Positions 17,710 to 29,312 of a DNA stretch of 64,000 nt are shown piece after piece. The notes under the pieces were generated by a model. That model saw only the letters and a program-made list of their open reading frames with translations, had not been told where the DNA came from and made no database searches. The stretch's first letter is position 1. Each line of letters starts with the position of its first letter. The translations under genes and the position numbers were made by a program. Source of the stretch: Shinella daejeonensis (lineage in GTDB: Bacteria; Pseudomonadota; Alphaproteobacteria; Rhizobiales; Rhizobiaceae); the NCBI RefSeq assembly GCF_024281235.1, contig NZ_JAHWXY010000004.1, forward strand, positions 214,277 to 278,276. Reading direction: 5' to 3'.

Positions 17710-18501
17710 TCATATAGGGGCCGCCAAGGCCCTTGCAAAGGTCAAAACAGTCACGTCGACGGCACCTGCCCGCCGTATCGCGCGCGTGACGGCGGCGACG
17801 GTCGCCCCCGTCGTATAGACATCGTCGACCAGTATGACGCGGCGGCCGAACAACGCCTCCCGACCCGCCGGCGTCACCGCGAAGGCGCCGCGCACGTTTT
17901 CCTCGCGCGCCCGCTGGCGCAATCCGACCTGGCTGCGGGTATGACGGACGCGCCGCACGGCGTCGAACAGCACGGGACGGCCGGCGAGCATGCCGAGCGC
18001 GCGGGCCAGTTCGGCCGACTGGTTGAACTTGCGCCGAACGAGACGGAAAGGATGCAGCGGCACCGGCACGATCGCGTCGGCCTCGCCCACCGCGCCCTCC
18101 GCCGCCCGCAGCATCCAGCCCGCCATCATCGGCGCGAGGTCCGTCCGGTCGCGATATTTCAGCGCCTGCACCAGCGCCCGCGCGGTCTCGTCATAAAGGG
18201 CGACGGAGCGCAGCCGCTCGAAAGGCGGCGGATCGGCGATCGCGCCGGCGCTGAGGATGCCGGGGCCGAGATCCTGCGAAAAGGGCGTGCCCAGTATCTC
18301 GCAGAAGGGACGCTCGATGAGCGACATATGCGACCAGCAGCCGGCGCATAGTCCCACCCGGCCGCCGAGCAGCACGCTGCAACCGGGGCAGGCCGGCGGA
18401 TAGGCAAGGTCAAGCAGCCTGCCGGCGAAACGGGAAAACAGCCCCGCCGCCCTCCGAAATCCTGCCGTAGACGCCCGGATCCGCTTTCTCGTTTCACGCA
18501 T
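17710..18501 (-). CDS. comF: ComF family phosphoribosyltransferase-like protein
   Basis: A 263-residue protein with an N-terminal double zinc ribbon (YPPACPGCSVLLGGRVGLC, then AGCW) and a C-terminal type I phosphoribosyltransferase fold with the PRPP loop RRVILVDDVYTTGATVAAV. ComF-like proteins are linked to DNA uptake in competent bacteria, but many alphaproteobacteria keep the gene with no known competence, so the role here is uncertain. It heads the comF-grxC-nitrilase-DUF1178 operon and is divergent from a methyltransferase. I start at the ATG coding MRETRKRIR; a more upstream ATG exists. Confidence 0.88.
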   Translation of the reverse strand: MRETRKRIRASTAGFRRAAGLFSRFAGRLLDLAYPPACPGCSVLLGGRVGLCAGCWSHMSLIERPFCEILGTPFSQDLGPGILSAGAIADPPPFERLRSVALYDETARALVQALKYRDRTDLAPMMAGWMLRAAEGAVGEADAIVPVPLHPFRLVRRKFNQSAELARALGMLAGRPVLFDAVRRVRHTRSQVGLRQRAREENVRGAFAVTPAGREALFGRRVILVDDVYTTGATVAAVTRAIRRAGAVDVTVLTFARALAAPI

Positions 18502-18576
18502 GCGGTTGACAATAGCCCGTCCAGGCGGCCAAAGCGATGCTGGCCGCATTCAAAAGCGGCGACGGAGTCCCGACAG

Positions 18577-19446
18577 ATGGAAACGCTCTTCGACCACGGT
18601 CTGATCGACGCCAACCGGCGGCGGGCGCTCGCCGGCGCCCCGGCCGATTTCCTGCTGGAGATCGTCGCAGACGAACTTTCCGAACGGCTCGCCGCCATCG
18701 AGCGCCGCTTCGAGCGGGCGGTCGAACTGCATGGGCATACCGGCGCCGTCGCCCGCGCGCTGCGGGAAACAGGCAAGATCGGCGCTCTGGAGCGGATCGA
18801 GAGCGATCCGCGCTTTGCAGCGCCGGGCGAGACGCTGACCGTGTCGCCGCTTGAAACGGTGCCGCTGGAGCCGCAATCGGTCAATCTGATCGTGTCGCCG
18901 CTCTCCCTCCATCTCACCAACGACACGCCGGGCGTCTTCGTCCAGATCCGCCGGGCGCTCCAGCCCGATGGCCTGTTTCTGGCCGCCATCCCCGGCGGCG
19001 GCACATTGCAGGAATTGCGCGAGGTGCTGCTTGCCGCCGAAAGCGAGCTGACAGGCGGGGCCAGTCCGCGCGTCATCCCCTTTCCCGACGTGCGCGACGT
19101 CGGCGCGCTTCTCCAGCGCGGTGGCTTCGCCCTGCCGGTCACCGACCGGGAGACCTACACCGTTCGCTATGACACGCTGTTTGCGCTGATGCGCGACCTG
19201 CGGGCGATGGGCATGGCCAATCCGTTGCGCGGCCGCAGCCGGCGTCCGCTTTCCCGAAGCGTGCTGATGCGGGCGGCGGAGCTTTATGCCGAACGCTTCA
19301 GCGATCCGGACGGGCGCGTGCGTGCGACATTCTCGATCATCTATGTTTCCGGCTGGGCGCCGCACGAAAGCCAGCAGAAACCGCTGAAGCCCGGTTCCGC
19401 GCGGATGCGCCTTGCCGATGCGCTGAAATCCACCGGCGGCGAATAG
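18577..19446 (+). CDS. SAM-dependent methyltransferase (BioC/NDUFAF5-like)
   Basis: A 289-residue class I methyltransferase of the group related to BioC and mitochondrial NDUFAF5. The pattern includes the N-terminal FDHGLIDANRRRAL, VSPLSLHLTNDTPGVFVQIR (motif following the SAM fold) and RRALQPDGLFLAAIPGGGTL. NDUFAF5 hydroxylates a complex I subunit, so a role in complex I maturation is possible but unproven here. The classic glycine-rich motif I is weak in this sequence. Divergent from comF in a 75-bp spacer, an arrangement common in rhizobia. Confidence 0.8.
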   Translation: METLFDHGLIDANRRRALAGAPADFLLEIVADELSERLAAIERRFERAVELHGHTGAVARALRETGKIGALERIESDPRFAAPGETLTVSPLETVPLEPQSVNLIVSPLSLHLTNDTPGVFVQIRRALQPDGLFLAAIPGGGTLQELREVLLAAESELTGGASPRVIPFPDVRDVGALLQRGGFALPVTDRETYTVRYDTLFALMRDLRAMGMANPLRGRSRRPLSRSVLMRAAELYAERFSDPDGRVRATFSIIYVSGWAPHESQQKPLKPGSARMRLADALKSTGGE

Positions 19447-19463
19447 GCGCTCTGTCTCCCGCC

Positions 19464-19631
19464 CTAGGGGACGGTGATCCGCTCGCTGACGGTGGTGAAT
19501 ATCAGACTCAGGGAATCGCTGAAGATCGTAAGCCCGCCGATCAGGCCGATGGCGATCAGGGAGACGATCAGCCCGTATTCGATGGCGGTCGCGCCGCTGT
19601 CATCGAAGAGGAATGCTTTCAGCCTGTCCAT
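19464..19631 (-). CDS. Flp/Fap type IVb pilin
   Basis: A 55-residue protein read directly from the sequence. It begins with a short charged leader, then DDSGATAIEYGLIVSLIAIG, the hallmark Flp pilin processing region with the Glu-Tyr pair, and a single long hydrophobic helix. Flp pilins are cleaved by a TadV/CpaA-type peptidase and assembled by a Tad secretion system. No other tad/cpa gene lies nearby, so this is an orphan copy whose assembly machinery would be elsewhere. Confidence 0.85.
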   Translation of the reverse strand: MDRLKAFLFDDSGATAIEYGLIVSLIAIGLIGGLTIFSDSLSLIFTTVSERITVP

Positions 19632-19673
19632 GCCATTCCTCTTCTCTTTTGCCGGCCGCGGGCCAGCCGAGGC

Positions 19674-19991
19674 TCAGCAGCCGTTGTCGCGTCCGCTGCC
19701 ATCGACGATGCAGACGGAGCCCGGCATTTCCTGAAGCACGGAACGGCGCACGGTGTAGCGCTTGCCCTGCCCGGCGGGGATGGAGCCGGTCGAGATCATA
19801 TCGAATTCATCCGGCATGTTCGCCATGATCCGCCGGTCGGTTCCCGATGACAAGAGCGGCGTCATGATGAGCGCGAGCGCGATGACGGCGGTTCCGAAAA
19901 GCAGCGCGAGATTCAGCGCGCCCGTGCGGGTCGTCCCGCCGGATCCGAGGTCTTTCTCCTGTACGGTTTCCCAGAAGTCTTCGTCACGCAT
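19674..19991 (-). CDS. Hypothetical single-pass membrane protein
   Basis: A 105-residue protein starting MRDEDFWETVQEKDLG, with one hydrophobic helix at about residues 28-46 (LNLALLFGTAVIALALIMTP) and a C-terminal soluble part ending in a Cys-rich tail (VCIVDGSGRDNGC). I recognise no domain. It is 42 nt upstream of the Flp pilin gene on the same strand, so it may be co-transcribed and act with the pilin, but that is inference. An upstream in-frame ATG would add 10 residues. Confidence 0.6.
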   Translation of the reverse strand: MRDEDFWETVQEKDLGSGGTTRTGALNLALLFGTAVIALALIMTPLLSSGTDRRIMANMPDEFDMISTGSIPAGQGKRYTVRRSVLQEMPGSVCIVDGSGRDNGC

Positions 19992-20087
19992 CGCAAGGTC
20001 TCGCAGGCAACAGTGTTCCATGCCGATATTTGACCGATGGTGATAAACTTTTGCTTAACGGGATGTGGAATTTACTGCCGCAGCAGT

Positions 20088-20510
20088 TCACAGCAGGTCC
20101 ATCAGAAAGGGAATGAGCGGTTCGTCGGCGGGCGGCATGGGATAGTCGCGCAGCGCCTTCGGCCGCACCCATTTGATCGCCTGTCCCTCGCGGCCCACGG
20201 CCGTTCCCTCGAAGCGGCGGCAGATATAGAGCGGCATCAGCAGATGGAAGGTCTCGTAGGTGTGGCTGGCGAAGGTCAGCGGAGCCAGGCACGGGATGCG
20301 GGTGTGGATGCCGAGCTCCTCCTCCAGTTCGCGGATGAGGGTTTCCTCCGGCGTCTCGCCCGGCTCGATCTTGCCGCCGGGAAACTCCCAGAGGCCGGCA
20401 AGCGCCTTGCCTTCGGGCCGCTGCGCCAGCAGGACGCGGCCGTCGGCATCGACCAGCGCGCAGGCGGCGACGAGCAGGATCGGATGAGTTTTCAGCCGTG
20501 GTTCGCTCAT
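20088..20510 (-). CDS. mutT: 8-oxo-dGTP diphosphatase (MutT, Nudix)
   Basis: A 140-residue Nudix hydrolase. The Nudix box runs from GGKIEPGETPEETLIREL to EEELGI, with the conserved REL-EEL-G pattern; the preceding LLAQRPEGKALAGLWEFPG is typical of MutT. It hydrolyses 8-oxo-dGTP and prevents A:T to C:G transversions. It overlaps the GNAT gene upstream by 4 nt, closing the parvulin-argJ-GNAT-mutT run. The open frame continues upstream, but the family start is MSEPRLK. Confidence 0.92.
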   Translation of the reverse strand: MSEPRLKTHPILLVAACALVDADGRVLLAQRPEGKALAGLWEFPGGKIEPGETPEETLIRELEEELGIHTRIPCLAPLTFASHTYETFHLLMPLYICRRFEGTAVGREGQAIKWVRPKALRDYPMPPADEPLIPFLMDLL

Positions 20511-21265
20511 CGGGCGTCCGGCCCCCGGTAGCTGTAACGATAGATCTCGTGGAAGCCGGCACGGCGATAAAGCGCCAGCGCCGCCGTATTGCAGGCCTCT
20601 ACCTGCAACCATGCATGCCGCGCGCCGCGCAGCCGCGCCCAGCGCAGCGCCGCATTGAGGATGGCCGCGCCGATGCCTTTGCGGCGATGCGAGGGAGCGA
20701 CGCCCATTTGCAGGATGCCGGCAAGATCGTTGTCCTGGACGACGAGCGCGACGGCGGTCGGGCCGTGGCCCGGTTCCTCGAAGATGAAAAGGCCCGTCTC
20801 CGGCCTGATGGCGTTGATGATCTCGGTGAGGCCGGGCTTCAGTCCCGCATCGTCGCCGGTCACGGCAAGGCGCGCATCCACGAAACGGCCGACGTCGCGT
20901 GTCGGAAGGTGCTCGACGACCTCGTCGCGCGGCAACGTCGCGAGATCGGCCATCATCACGGCGGTCTCGCCGATGTGGTCCCAGCCGGCCTCGTCCATGA
21001 AGGCGACGAGCTTCGGCGGCGTCAGCGGCGTCTGGCGTACCAGAAGCGGGCGTCCGTAATCGGAAAAGCGCTTGGCGGCCTTTTCGAGGCGGATGGCGAT
21101 ATCGCGGATATCCGAGGGATCGAGAGGATTGATCGAATTCAGCCGGCGGGACGGATGCCCGGCCGTCAGCCGGCAGAGCCAGCTTCCGTCATATTGGACG
21201 ACCGCCGCCGGCCAGGCGCGGAAACCGACGGCCTCCAGCCGGCGGACTTTCGGAAGATCGCTCAT
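20507..21265 (-). CDS. GNAT-family N-acetyltransferase
   Basis: A 252-residue protein whose C-terminal half is the GNAT fold. The acetyl-CoA loop reads LQMGVAPSHRRKGIGAAILN (the R-x-x-G-x-G/A motif), and LQVEACNTAALALYRRAGFHE is the usual motif B. The N-terminal half is family-specific. The substrate is unknown. It sits between argJ and mutT, an order conserved in rhizobia; a role tied to arginine or DNA metabolism cannot be inferred from that alone. Confidence 0.85.
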   Translation of the reverse strand: MSDLPKVRRLEAVGFRAWPAAVVQYDGSWLCRLTAGHPSRRLNSINPLDPSDIRDIAIRLEKAAKRFSDYGRPLLVRQTPLTPPKLVAFMDEAGWDHIGETAVMMADLATLPRDEVVEHLPTRDVGRFVDARLAVTGDDAGLKPGLTEIINAIRPETGLFIFEEPGHGPTAVALVVQDNDLAGILQMGVAPSHRRKGIGAAILNAALRWARLRGARHAWLQVEACNTAALALYRRAGFHEIYRYSYRGPDAR

Positions 21266-21304
21266 GAGGACGGCTCCGTGCGGGCGAATGGCCTGTGCTG
21301 CGGC

Positions 21305-22549
21305 TCAACTGCGGTAATCGCCATTGATCTCGACATATTCCTTCGTCAGGTCGCAGGTCCAGACGGTCGCCCGTCCATCGCCGAGGCCGATATCGACCCG
21401 GATCGGAATGTCCTGCTTTTTCATCACGGCGCTGGCCGCTTCTTCGCTATAGACGGGGTCGCGCTCGCCGTCGACGGCAACGCGTATATCGCCGAACCAG
21501 ATGGCCAGCCGGTCGCGGTCGGCCGCCTCGCCGGATTTTCCGACCGCCATGACGACGCGGCCCCAGTTGGCGTCTTCGCCGGCGACGGCGGTCTTGACCA
21601 GCGGCGAGTTGGCGATGGAAAACGCGATGCGCCTGGCGGCCGCGTCGTTTTCAGCGCCCTCGACGGTGATTTCCACCATCTTGCGCGCCCCTTCCCCATC
21701 GCGCACGACCTGAAGCGCCAGATCGCGCAGCAGATCGTCGAGCGCGGCGCGGAAGCCATCGAGCGCGGCGTCGTCCGGGCTGCCGGTCACCGGCTCCTGG
21801 CCGTCGGCGGCCGCGGCCCCGGTGGCGAAAAGCATCAGCGTGTCCGACGTCGAGGTATCGCTGTCGACGGTGATGGAATTGAAGGTCGGGCCGACGCCGG
21901 CCGAAAGCAGCGACTGGAGCACCGGTGCGGGAATATCGGCATCGGTGACGACGAAGGAAAGCATGGTCGCCATGTCGGGCGCGATCATGCCCGCGCCCTT
22001 GGCGATGCCGTTCAAGGTGACGGTGACGCCGCCGAGGTCGGCGCGGCGGGTGGCGACCTTCGGATAGGTATCGGTGGTCATGATCGCCCTGGCGGCCTCG
22101 ACCCAGAAATCCTCGCTGCCCGAAACGGCGAGGCCGTCGAGCACGCCGGAAAATTTCGCGGCGTCGAGCGGCTCGCCGATAACGCCGGTCGAGGCGAGGA
22201 AGACCTCGCCTTCATCGCAGCCGACGGCCTTTGCGGCGGCTGCGGCCGTCATCGCCGTCGCTTTGCGGCCCTTGCGGCCGGTAAACGCGTTGGCGTTGCC
22301 GGAATTGACCACCACGGCCCGGGCAATGCCGCCGGGAAGATTGGCGCGGCAGAAATCGACGGGAGCGGAGGGGCATTTCGAGCGGGTGAAGACACCGGCG
22401 ACGGCGGCGGGCCGGTCGAAGACCATCATCAGCACGTCCGTCCGGTCCCGGTACTTGATGCCGGCGGCGGCCGTCGCCATGCGCACTCCGCGAAGTGCTG
22501 GCATCTCTACGGGGCGTTCGGGAGCGAGCGGGGAGATGGAACCGGACAT
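21305..22549 (-). CDS. argJ: Bifunctional glutamate N-acetyltransferase / N-acetylglutamate synthase (ArgJ)
   Basis: A 414-residue ornithine acetyltransferase of the Ntn fold. The self-cleavage site is at the threonine of [15 protein letters not shown], preceded by [10 protein letters not shown]. Other family features are [15 protein letters not shown] and the C-terminal [10 protein letters not shown]. It recycles the acetyl group in arginine synthesis by moving it from N-acetylornithine to glutamate; the bifunctional form also uses acetyl-CoA. Length and order fit the family. Confidence 0.96.
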   Translation of the reverse strand: MSGSISPLAPERPVEMPALRGVRMATAAAGIKYRDRTDVLMMVFDRPAAVAGVFTRSKCPSAPVDFCRANLPGGIARAVVVNSGNANAFTGRKGRKATAMTAAAAAKAVGCDEGEVFLASTGVIGEPLDAAKFSGVLDGLAVSGSEDFWVEAARAIMTTDTYPKVATRRADLGGVTVTLNGIAKGAGMIAPDMATMLSFVVTDADIPAPVLQSLLSAGVGPTFNSITVDSDTSTSDTLMLFATGAAAADGQEPVTGSPDDAALDGFRAALDDLLRDLALQVVRDGEGARKMVEITVEGAENDAAARRIAFSIANSPLVKTAVAGEDANWGRVVMAVGKSGEAADRDRLAIWFGDIRVAVDGERDPVYSEEAASAVMKKQDIPIRVDIGLGDGRATVWTCDLTKEYVEINGDYRS

Positions 22550-22637
22550 GGTCGTGACCTGCTTTACGGGAACATCGTTTGGAAGAATGAATGAAATTGC
22601 AAGAACCGCCGCCGGATCGGCGGCGGTCCCGGCCGTC

Positions 22638-23537
22638 TTATTCCTGTTCCTGGGCTGCCGGGGCTTCCGGCTCGCCTTCGCCTTCCGCTTGCGGATTGCT
22701 CACCGCCTCATAGGCGGTCTTGAGGGCCGGATCGGCGATCTCGACCGACGATGCAGCCTTCGCCTTTTCGAGGAAATCCAGATACTTGTCGCGCATGACG
22801 AGCTGGCGGACCTGTCTTTCGACCTGATCCAGCGCCGGGGGCTGCTGCTTGCGCTTGTCCTCGATGCGGATGACGTGATAGCCGAACTGGGTCTTCACCG
22901 GCTCCTTCGAATAGGCGCCTTTTTCCAGCGCAAAGGCAGCGGCTTCGAATTCCGGCACCATGCGACCCTTGGAGAAATAGCCGAGATCGCCGCCTTCCGA
23001 CTTGTTCGGATCGGTGGATTTCTCCTTGGCGATTTCGATGAAATCCTTGCCGGCGTCGAGATCGGCGATGATGACCTTGGCCTCTTCCTCGGTTTTCACG
23101 AGAATATGGCGGGCGTGCACCTCGTCCTCGGGGACGATCGTCGCGATTTCCTTGTCGTAGCGCGCCTTGACCTCCTCGGGCGTGATCGAATCGATGACAT
23201 GCTTCTTGAAGAAGGCATTGTGCAGCTCGCGCTCGGTCAGATAGCCGATGCGCTGCTTGAATTCGTCCGTCTCGTTCAGGCCTTCTTTCGTGGCGTCGGC
23301 CGCCAGAAGCTTGATGTCGATGAGCGAGGACAGCGCCGCCACGCGCTTCTGTTCGTCCGGCAGGTTGGCAAGCTGCGGGTCGAGGCCGGCGATGGCCAGC
23401 TGCATCTCGGATTCGCGAATTTCCGCCGGTCCGATCGTGGCGACGACCGGATCGGCGGCGTCCTCGGCCTGCACCGCGCCGGTGGCGGCAGCCAGTGCGA
23501 TCAACGCGGCGGCGGCGAATCTGCTGTATTTGCGCAT
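22638..23537 (-). CDS. Periplasmic parvulin-type peptidyl-prolyl isomerase
   Basis: A 299-residue protein with a Sec signal peptide ([20 protein letters not shown], cleavage after the AxA-like site), a SurA-like N-terminal chaperone region (about residues 30-140), and a parvulin domain ([20 protein letters not shown] to [15 protein letters not shown]). The C terminus is rich in Glu, Pro and Ala. It would fold or guide outer-membrane or exported proteins in the periplasm. It is divergent from secA, a fixed arrangement in rhizobia that fits an export-related role. Confidence 0.9.
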   Translation of the reverse strand: MRKYSRFAAAALIALAAATGAVQAEDAADPVVATIGPAEIRESEMQLAIAGLDPQLANLPDEQKRVAALSSLIDIKLLAADATKEGLNETDEFKQRIGYLTERELHNAFFKKHVIDSITPEEVKARYDKEIATIVPEDEVHARHILVKTEEEAKVIIADLDAGKDFIEIAKEKSTDPNKSEGGDLGYFSKGRMVPEFEAAAFALEKGAYSKEPVKTQFGYHVIRIEDKRKQQPPALDQVERQVRQLVMRDKYLDFLEKAKAASSVEIADPALKTAYEAVSNPQAEGEGEPEAPAAQEQE

Positions 23538-23637
23538 ACTGAAAGACCTTTCAAATCCTCGCCGGAATCGGGCCGATATCCGGTGTCGACCGGCTCAACA
23601 CCACGGGAATGTGGCGGTTCTAGAGCTGCGTCAGCCG

Positions 23638-23666
23638 TTGACATCATTCGACCCCCCTCTTATCTG
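23638..23666 (+). promoter_or_regulatory. Candidate sigma-70 promoter of secA
   Basis: TTGACA at 23638-23643 and TATCTG at 23661-23666 are separated by 17 bp, in the divergent spacer about 107 bp upstream of the secA start. The -35 box matches consensus perfectly and the -10 box matches at three or four positions. Confidence 0.55.
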
Positions 23667-23772
23667 TCACGCAATCCTGCGTCCAGAACAGTTTCGGGGC
23701 GTTTCACGGGTTTGCGCGCAATCGTGCGCCCTGACACGCGCCTGGAGCCCCACGAAAGAAAGGACCATCGCG

Positions 23773-26463
<2,691 letters not shown>

Positions 26464-26484
26464 CTTTTCTCAAACCTCCCGGCA

Positions 26485-26507
26485 ATGCCGCCTTCGGGCG
26501 GCATTTT
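26485..26507 (+). terminator. secA intrinsic terminator
   Basis: ATGCCGCC and GGCGGCAT pair perfectly around TTCG and are followed by TTT, 21 nt after the secA stop. Confidence 0.8.
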
Positions 26508-26599
26508 CGCGTGGTCTTCCTGGGGGCCGGTCTCACGCTTTGTTAACCGTGACCTGACAAGAGTGGGCTCCTCGAGTTCTGCGTTGCGTACGGGTATCA

Positions 26600-28027
26600 G
26601 TGTTGATTGCGGTCCTTCAGTCGGCGGAGAAATTGCTGCCATCCGCTCTGCGTGCGAAAGCGCAGGGTGCGTTGGGCCGGGTCGCGGCTGCCATCGGCGG
26701 GGACGATCCGCAGGCCCTCGTGCAGCGCATGGCGCTCATCGCCTTCGCCATCCGTGTCGCCAGCGCCGCGATCGCCTTCGTCTCGCAGATCGTGCTCGCC
26801 CGCACCATGGGCGAATTCGAATACGGCATCTTCGTCTTCGTCTGGGCGCTGGTGGTGATCTTCGGCGATCTGTCCTGTCTCGGCTTCCAGACCACGGTGA
26901 TCCGCTTCCTGCCTGATTATGCAGGCCGTGCGGCCTATCCGGAAATCCGCGGCCTCACCGCGACCGCGCGGGTCTTCGCCATCCTGTCGTCCACCCTGCT
27001 GGCGCTGACCGGCGGGCTCTGGCTCTGGTTCCTTGCCGATTCGATCGCCTCCTACTACGTGATCCCGCTCTTCCTCGGTTTTTTCTGCATGCCGATGATC
27101 GCGCTTGGCGACGTTCTGGAAGGCACCGCACGCGCCCATGGCTGGGCCGTCGTGGCGCTGAGCCCGACCTATATCGTGCGGCCGCTGCTCATTCTCGCCT
27201 TCATGCTGGCCGCCATCGCCTGGGGCGCGCCGCATACCGCCCTGACCGCCATGGTCGCGGCCCTCGCGGCGACCTATGTCACGACGGTCGGCCAGTTCCT
27301 CAATGTCGTGCGGCGGCTCGGCCGGCGCTATCTGGCCGGTCCCAGCCGGCTGGAATTCTCTCTCTGGCTGAAGGCGGCGCTGCCGATCTTCCTGGTCGAA
27401 GGCTTCGGCTTCCTTCTGACCAATTCCGACGTCATCGTCGTCGGCTTCTTCCTCGACCCGGAAAGCGTGGCGGTCTATTTCGCGGCGGCCAAGACGATGG
27501 CGCTGGTGCATTTCGTGACCTTCTCGGTCAAGGCGGCCGCCGCCCCGCGTTTTGCCGCCCTGTTTTCCGAGGGCGACCGGCCGGCGCTGGCGCGTTTTGC
27601 CGGCGAGACGGCGCGCTGGAGCTTCTGGCCGTCGCTGGCGCTGGGCCTTGCCGTCCTTGCCGCCGGCCATATGCTGCTGTCGCTGTTCGGCCCCGCCTTC
27701 ACCGCCGGCTACAGCCTCATGGCCATCCTGTTTGCCGGCATCATCGCCAAGGCGCTGGTGGGGCCGGGAGAGACGCTGCTCATCATGGTCGGTCAACAGA
27801 GGCTGTGCGTGGTCGTCTATGCCGCAGCGCTTGCCGTCAATATCGGCTTCAACGTCACGCTCATCCCGATTTTCGGCCTGACGGGCGCGGCCGCCGCCAC
27901 CGCCGGCGCAATGGTGGTCGAAGCCATCCTGCTGCACATCGCCGTGCGGCGCAAACTCTCGATCGTGCTCTTCGCCTTCGCCAACCCGCGACAGGGGCAC
28001 GCGCAGCAACGGAACGCGATACCATGA
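26600..28027 (+). CDS. Polysaccharide flippase family protein (MATE-like / Wzx-type)
   Basis: A 475-residue inner-membrane protein with about 12 hydrophobic helices. The first clear family segment is FVSQIVLARTMGEFEYGIFV, the amphipathic opening of Wzx-type lipid-linked oligosaccharide flippases. It probably moves a surface polysaccharide precursor. The start codon is uncertain: GTG at 26600 gives this length, a TTG follows directly, and an ATG about 50 codons in (MALIAFAIRV) would also retain all the helices. Its stop overlaps the next gene's start (ATGA). Confidence 0.8.
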   Translation: MLIAVLQSAEKLLPSALRAKAQGALGRVAAAIGGDDPQALVQRMALIAFAIRVASAAIAFVSQIVLARTMGEFEYGIFVFVWALVVIFGDLSCLGFQTTVIRFLPDYAGRAAYPEIRGLTATARVFAILSSTLLALTGGLWLWFLADSIASYYVIPLFLGFFCMPMIALGDVLEGTARAHGWAVVALSPTYIVRPLLILAFMLAAIAWGAPHTALTAMVAALAATYVTTVGQFLNVVRRLGRRYLAGPSRLEFSLWLKAALPIFLVEGFGFLLTNSDVIVVGFFLDPESVAVYFAAAKTMALVHFVTFSVKAAAAPRFAALFSEGDRPALARFAGETARWSFWPSLALGLAVLAAGHMLLSLFGPAFTAGYSLMAILFAGIIAKALVGPGETLLIMVGQQRLCVVVYAAALAVNIGFNVTLIPIFGLTGAAAATAGAMVVEAILLHIAVRRKLSIVLFAFANPRQGHAQQRNAIP

Positions 28028-29298
28028 CCGACAGCCACGGCCTCGACCACGCTTTCGCCGGGGGACGCGCCCATTCCGCCATCCCGGTCGCGCCGCAGCC
28101 GCCGCCGCTGGCGCCGGCCGATGCGCAGATCTCCGTCGGTCGGCCGGGGCGCTCGCTCGCCCTCTATCCGGCGGCGGCCGGCTACGACCTGCAACAGGAA
28201 CTGGATTTCCTGTCCAACCGTGCGATGGAGCCGAACGTCTTCTTCACCGGCCGTTTCCTGGCTCCCGCCATGCCGCGCCTCGAAGACAGGACCGTGCGTC
28301 TTTCGGTGCTGCGCGACGAGGGCGGGGGGCGCAGCCGCATCCGCTTCCTCATGCCGTTCTCGGTCGAAAAGCCGGGCTTTTCCATCGGCTCCAGCATCCT
28401 GCGCGGCTGGTCCAATCCGTTCGGGCCGCTCGGCACGCCGCTGGTCGACGTGGAGGACGCCGCCGAAACGCTGGACAACGTGCTGGATGCGGTCGCCGCC
28501 CCGGCCTTGCGGCTGCCGCAGGTGCTGGTGCTGCCGGATCTCCGGCTCGACGGCCCGTTCGCACGGCTGATGCGCGCGGTGGCGATCGGACGCAACCTGC
28601 CGCTCACCGTGACGGACACCTATCGCCGGCCGATGCTGGAAAGCCTGCTCGACGGAGAAACCTATCTGCGCCGGGCGATCTCGCCGGCTCACTTCCGCGA
28701 GCTGCGCCGTCAGTGGCGCAAGCTCGACCGGCTCGGCGCGCTGCGTTACAACGTCTCCCGCCAGCCCTCGGAAATCCGGCTGCGCATGGAGGAGTTCCTG
28801 CTGCTGGAGGCCGCCGGCTGGAAGGGGCGCGCGCGCTCGGCGATGATCAACGATCGCTATCGCGCCGCCTTCGCCCGTGAGGCGGTGACCAATCTCGCCG
28901 AGATGGACGGGGTGCGGATTCACACGCTCGACCTCGACGGCCGCGCCATCGCCTCGATGATTGTCTTCATGATGGGCGGCGAGGCCTACACCTGGAAGAC
29001 GGCCTATGATGAGGCCTACGCCGCCTATTCGCCGGGCAAGCTTCTGGTCGCGGAACTGACGGAATGGCACCTCGACGACGCGAATATCTCCCGTTCCGAT
29101 TCCTGCGCCGTGCCGGACCACCCGATCATGAGCCGCTTCTGGGAGGAGCGCGAGGACATGGGCACGCTGGTCATCGGGCTCCAGCAAAACCGCGACCGCG
29201 AGGTGCGGCAGGTGGGAGCCCAGCTTCACCTTTATCGCAACACCCGCAATGTCGCGCGGCGGCTGCGCGAGCGTATCCGCTCGCTGGCGCGGCGCTGA
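28024..29298 (+). CDS. GNAT-fold acetyltransferase of the CelD/BcsL family
   Basis: A 424-residue protein. The centre and C terminus (about residues 215-345) show the CelD-type acetyltransferase pattern: FRELRRQWRKLDRLGALRYN, EAAGWKGRARSAM, and IASMIVFMMGGEAYTWKTAY, with the conserved tyrosine and lysine. Related proteins are linked to cellulose or exopolysaccharide modification. It is translationally coupled to the flippase, so modification of the exported polysaccharide is a reasonable inference; the polymer is not known. Confidence 0.78.
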   Translation: MTDSHGLDHAFAGGRAHSAIPVAPQPPPLAPADAQISVGRPGRSLALYPAAAGYDLQQELDFLSNRAMEPNVFFTGRFLAPAMPRLEDRTVRLSVLRDEGGGRSRIRFLMPFSVEKPGFSIGSSILRGWSNPFGPLGTPLVDVEDAAETLDNVLDAVAAPALRLPQVLVLPDLRLDGPFARLMRAVAIGRNLPLTVTDTYRRPMLESLLDGETYLRRAISPAHFRELRRQWRKLDRLGALRYNVSRQPSEIRLRMEEFLLLEAAGWKGRARSAMINDRYRAAFAREAVTNLAEMDGVRIHTLDLDGRAIASMIVFMMGGEAYTWKTAYDEAYAAYSPGKLLVAELTEWHLDDANISRSDSCAVPDHPIMSRFWEEREDMGTLVIGLQQNRDREVRQVGAQLHLYRNTRNVARRLRERIRSLARR

Positions 29299-29312
29299 GC
29301 AGGACGGGCGTC

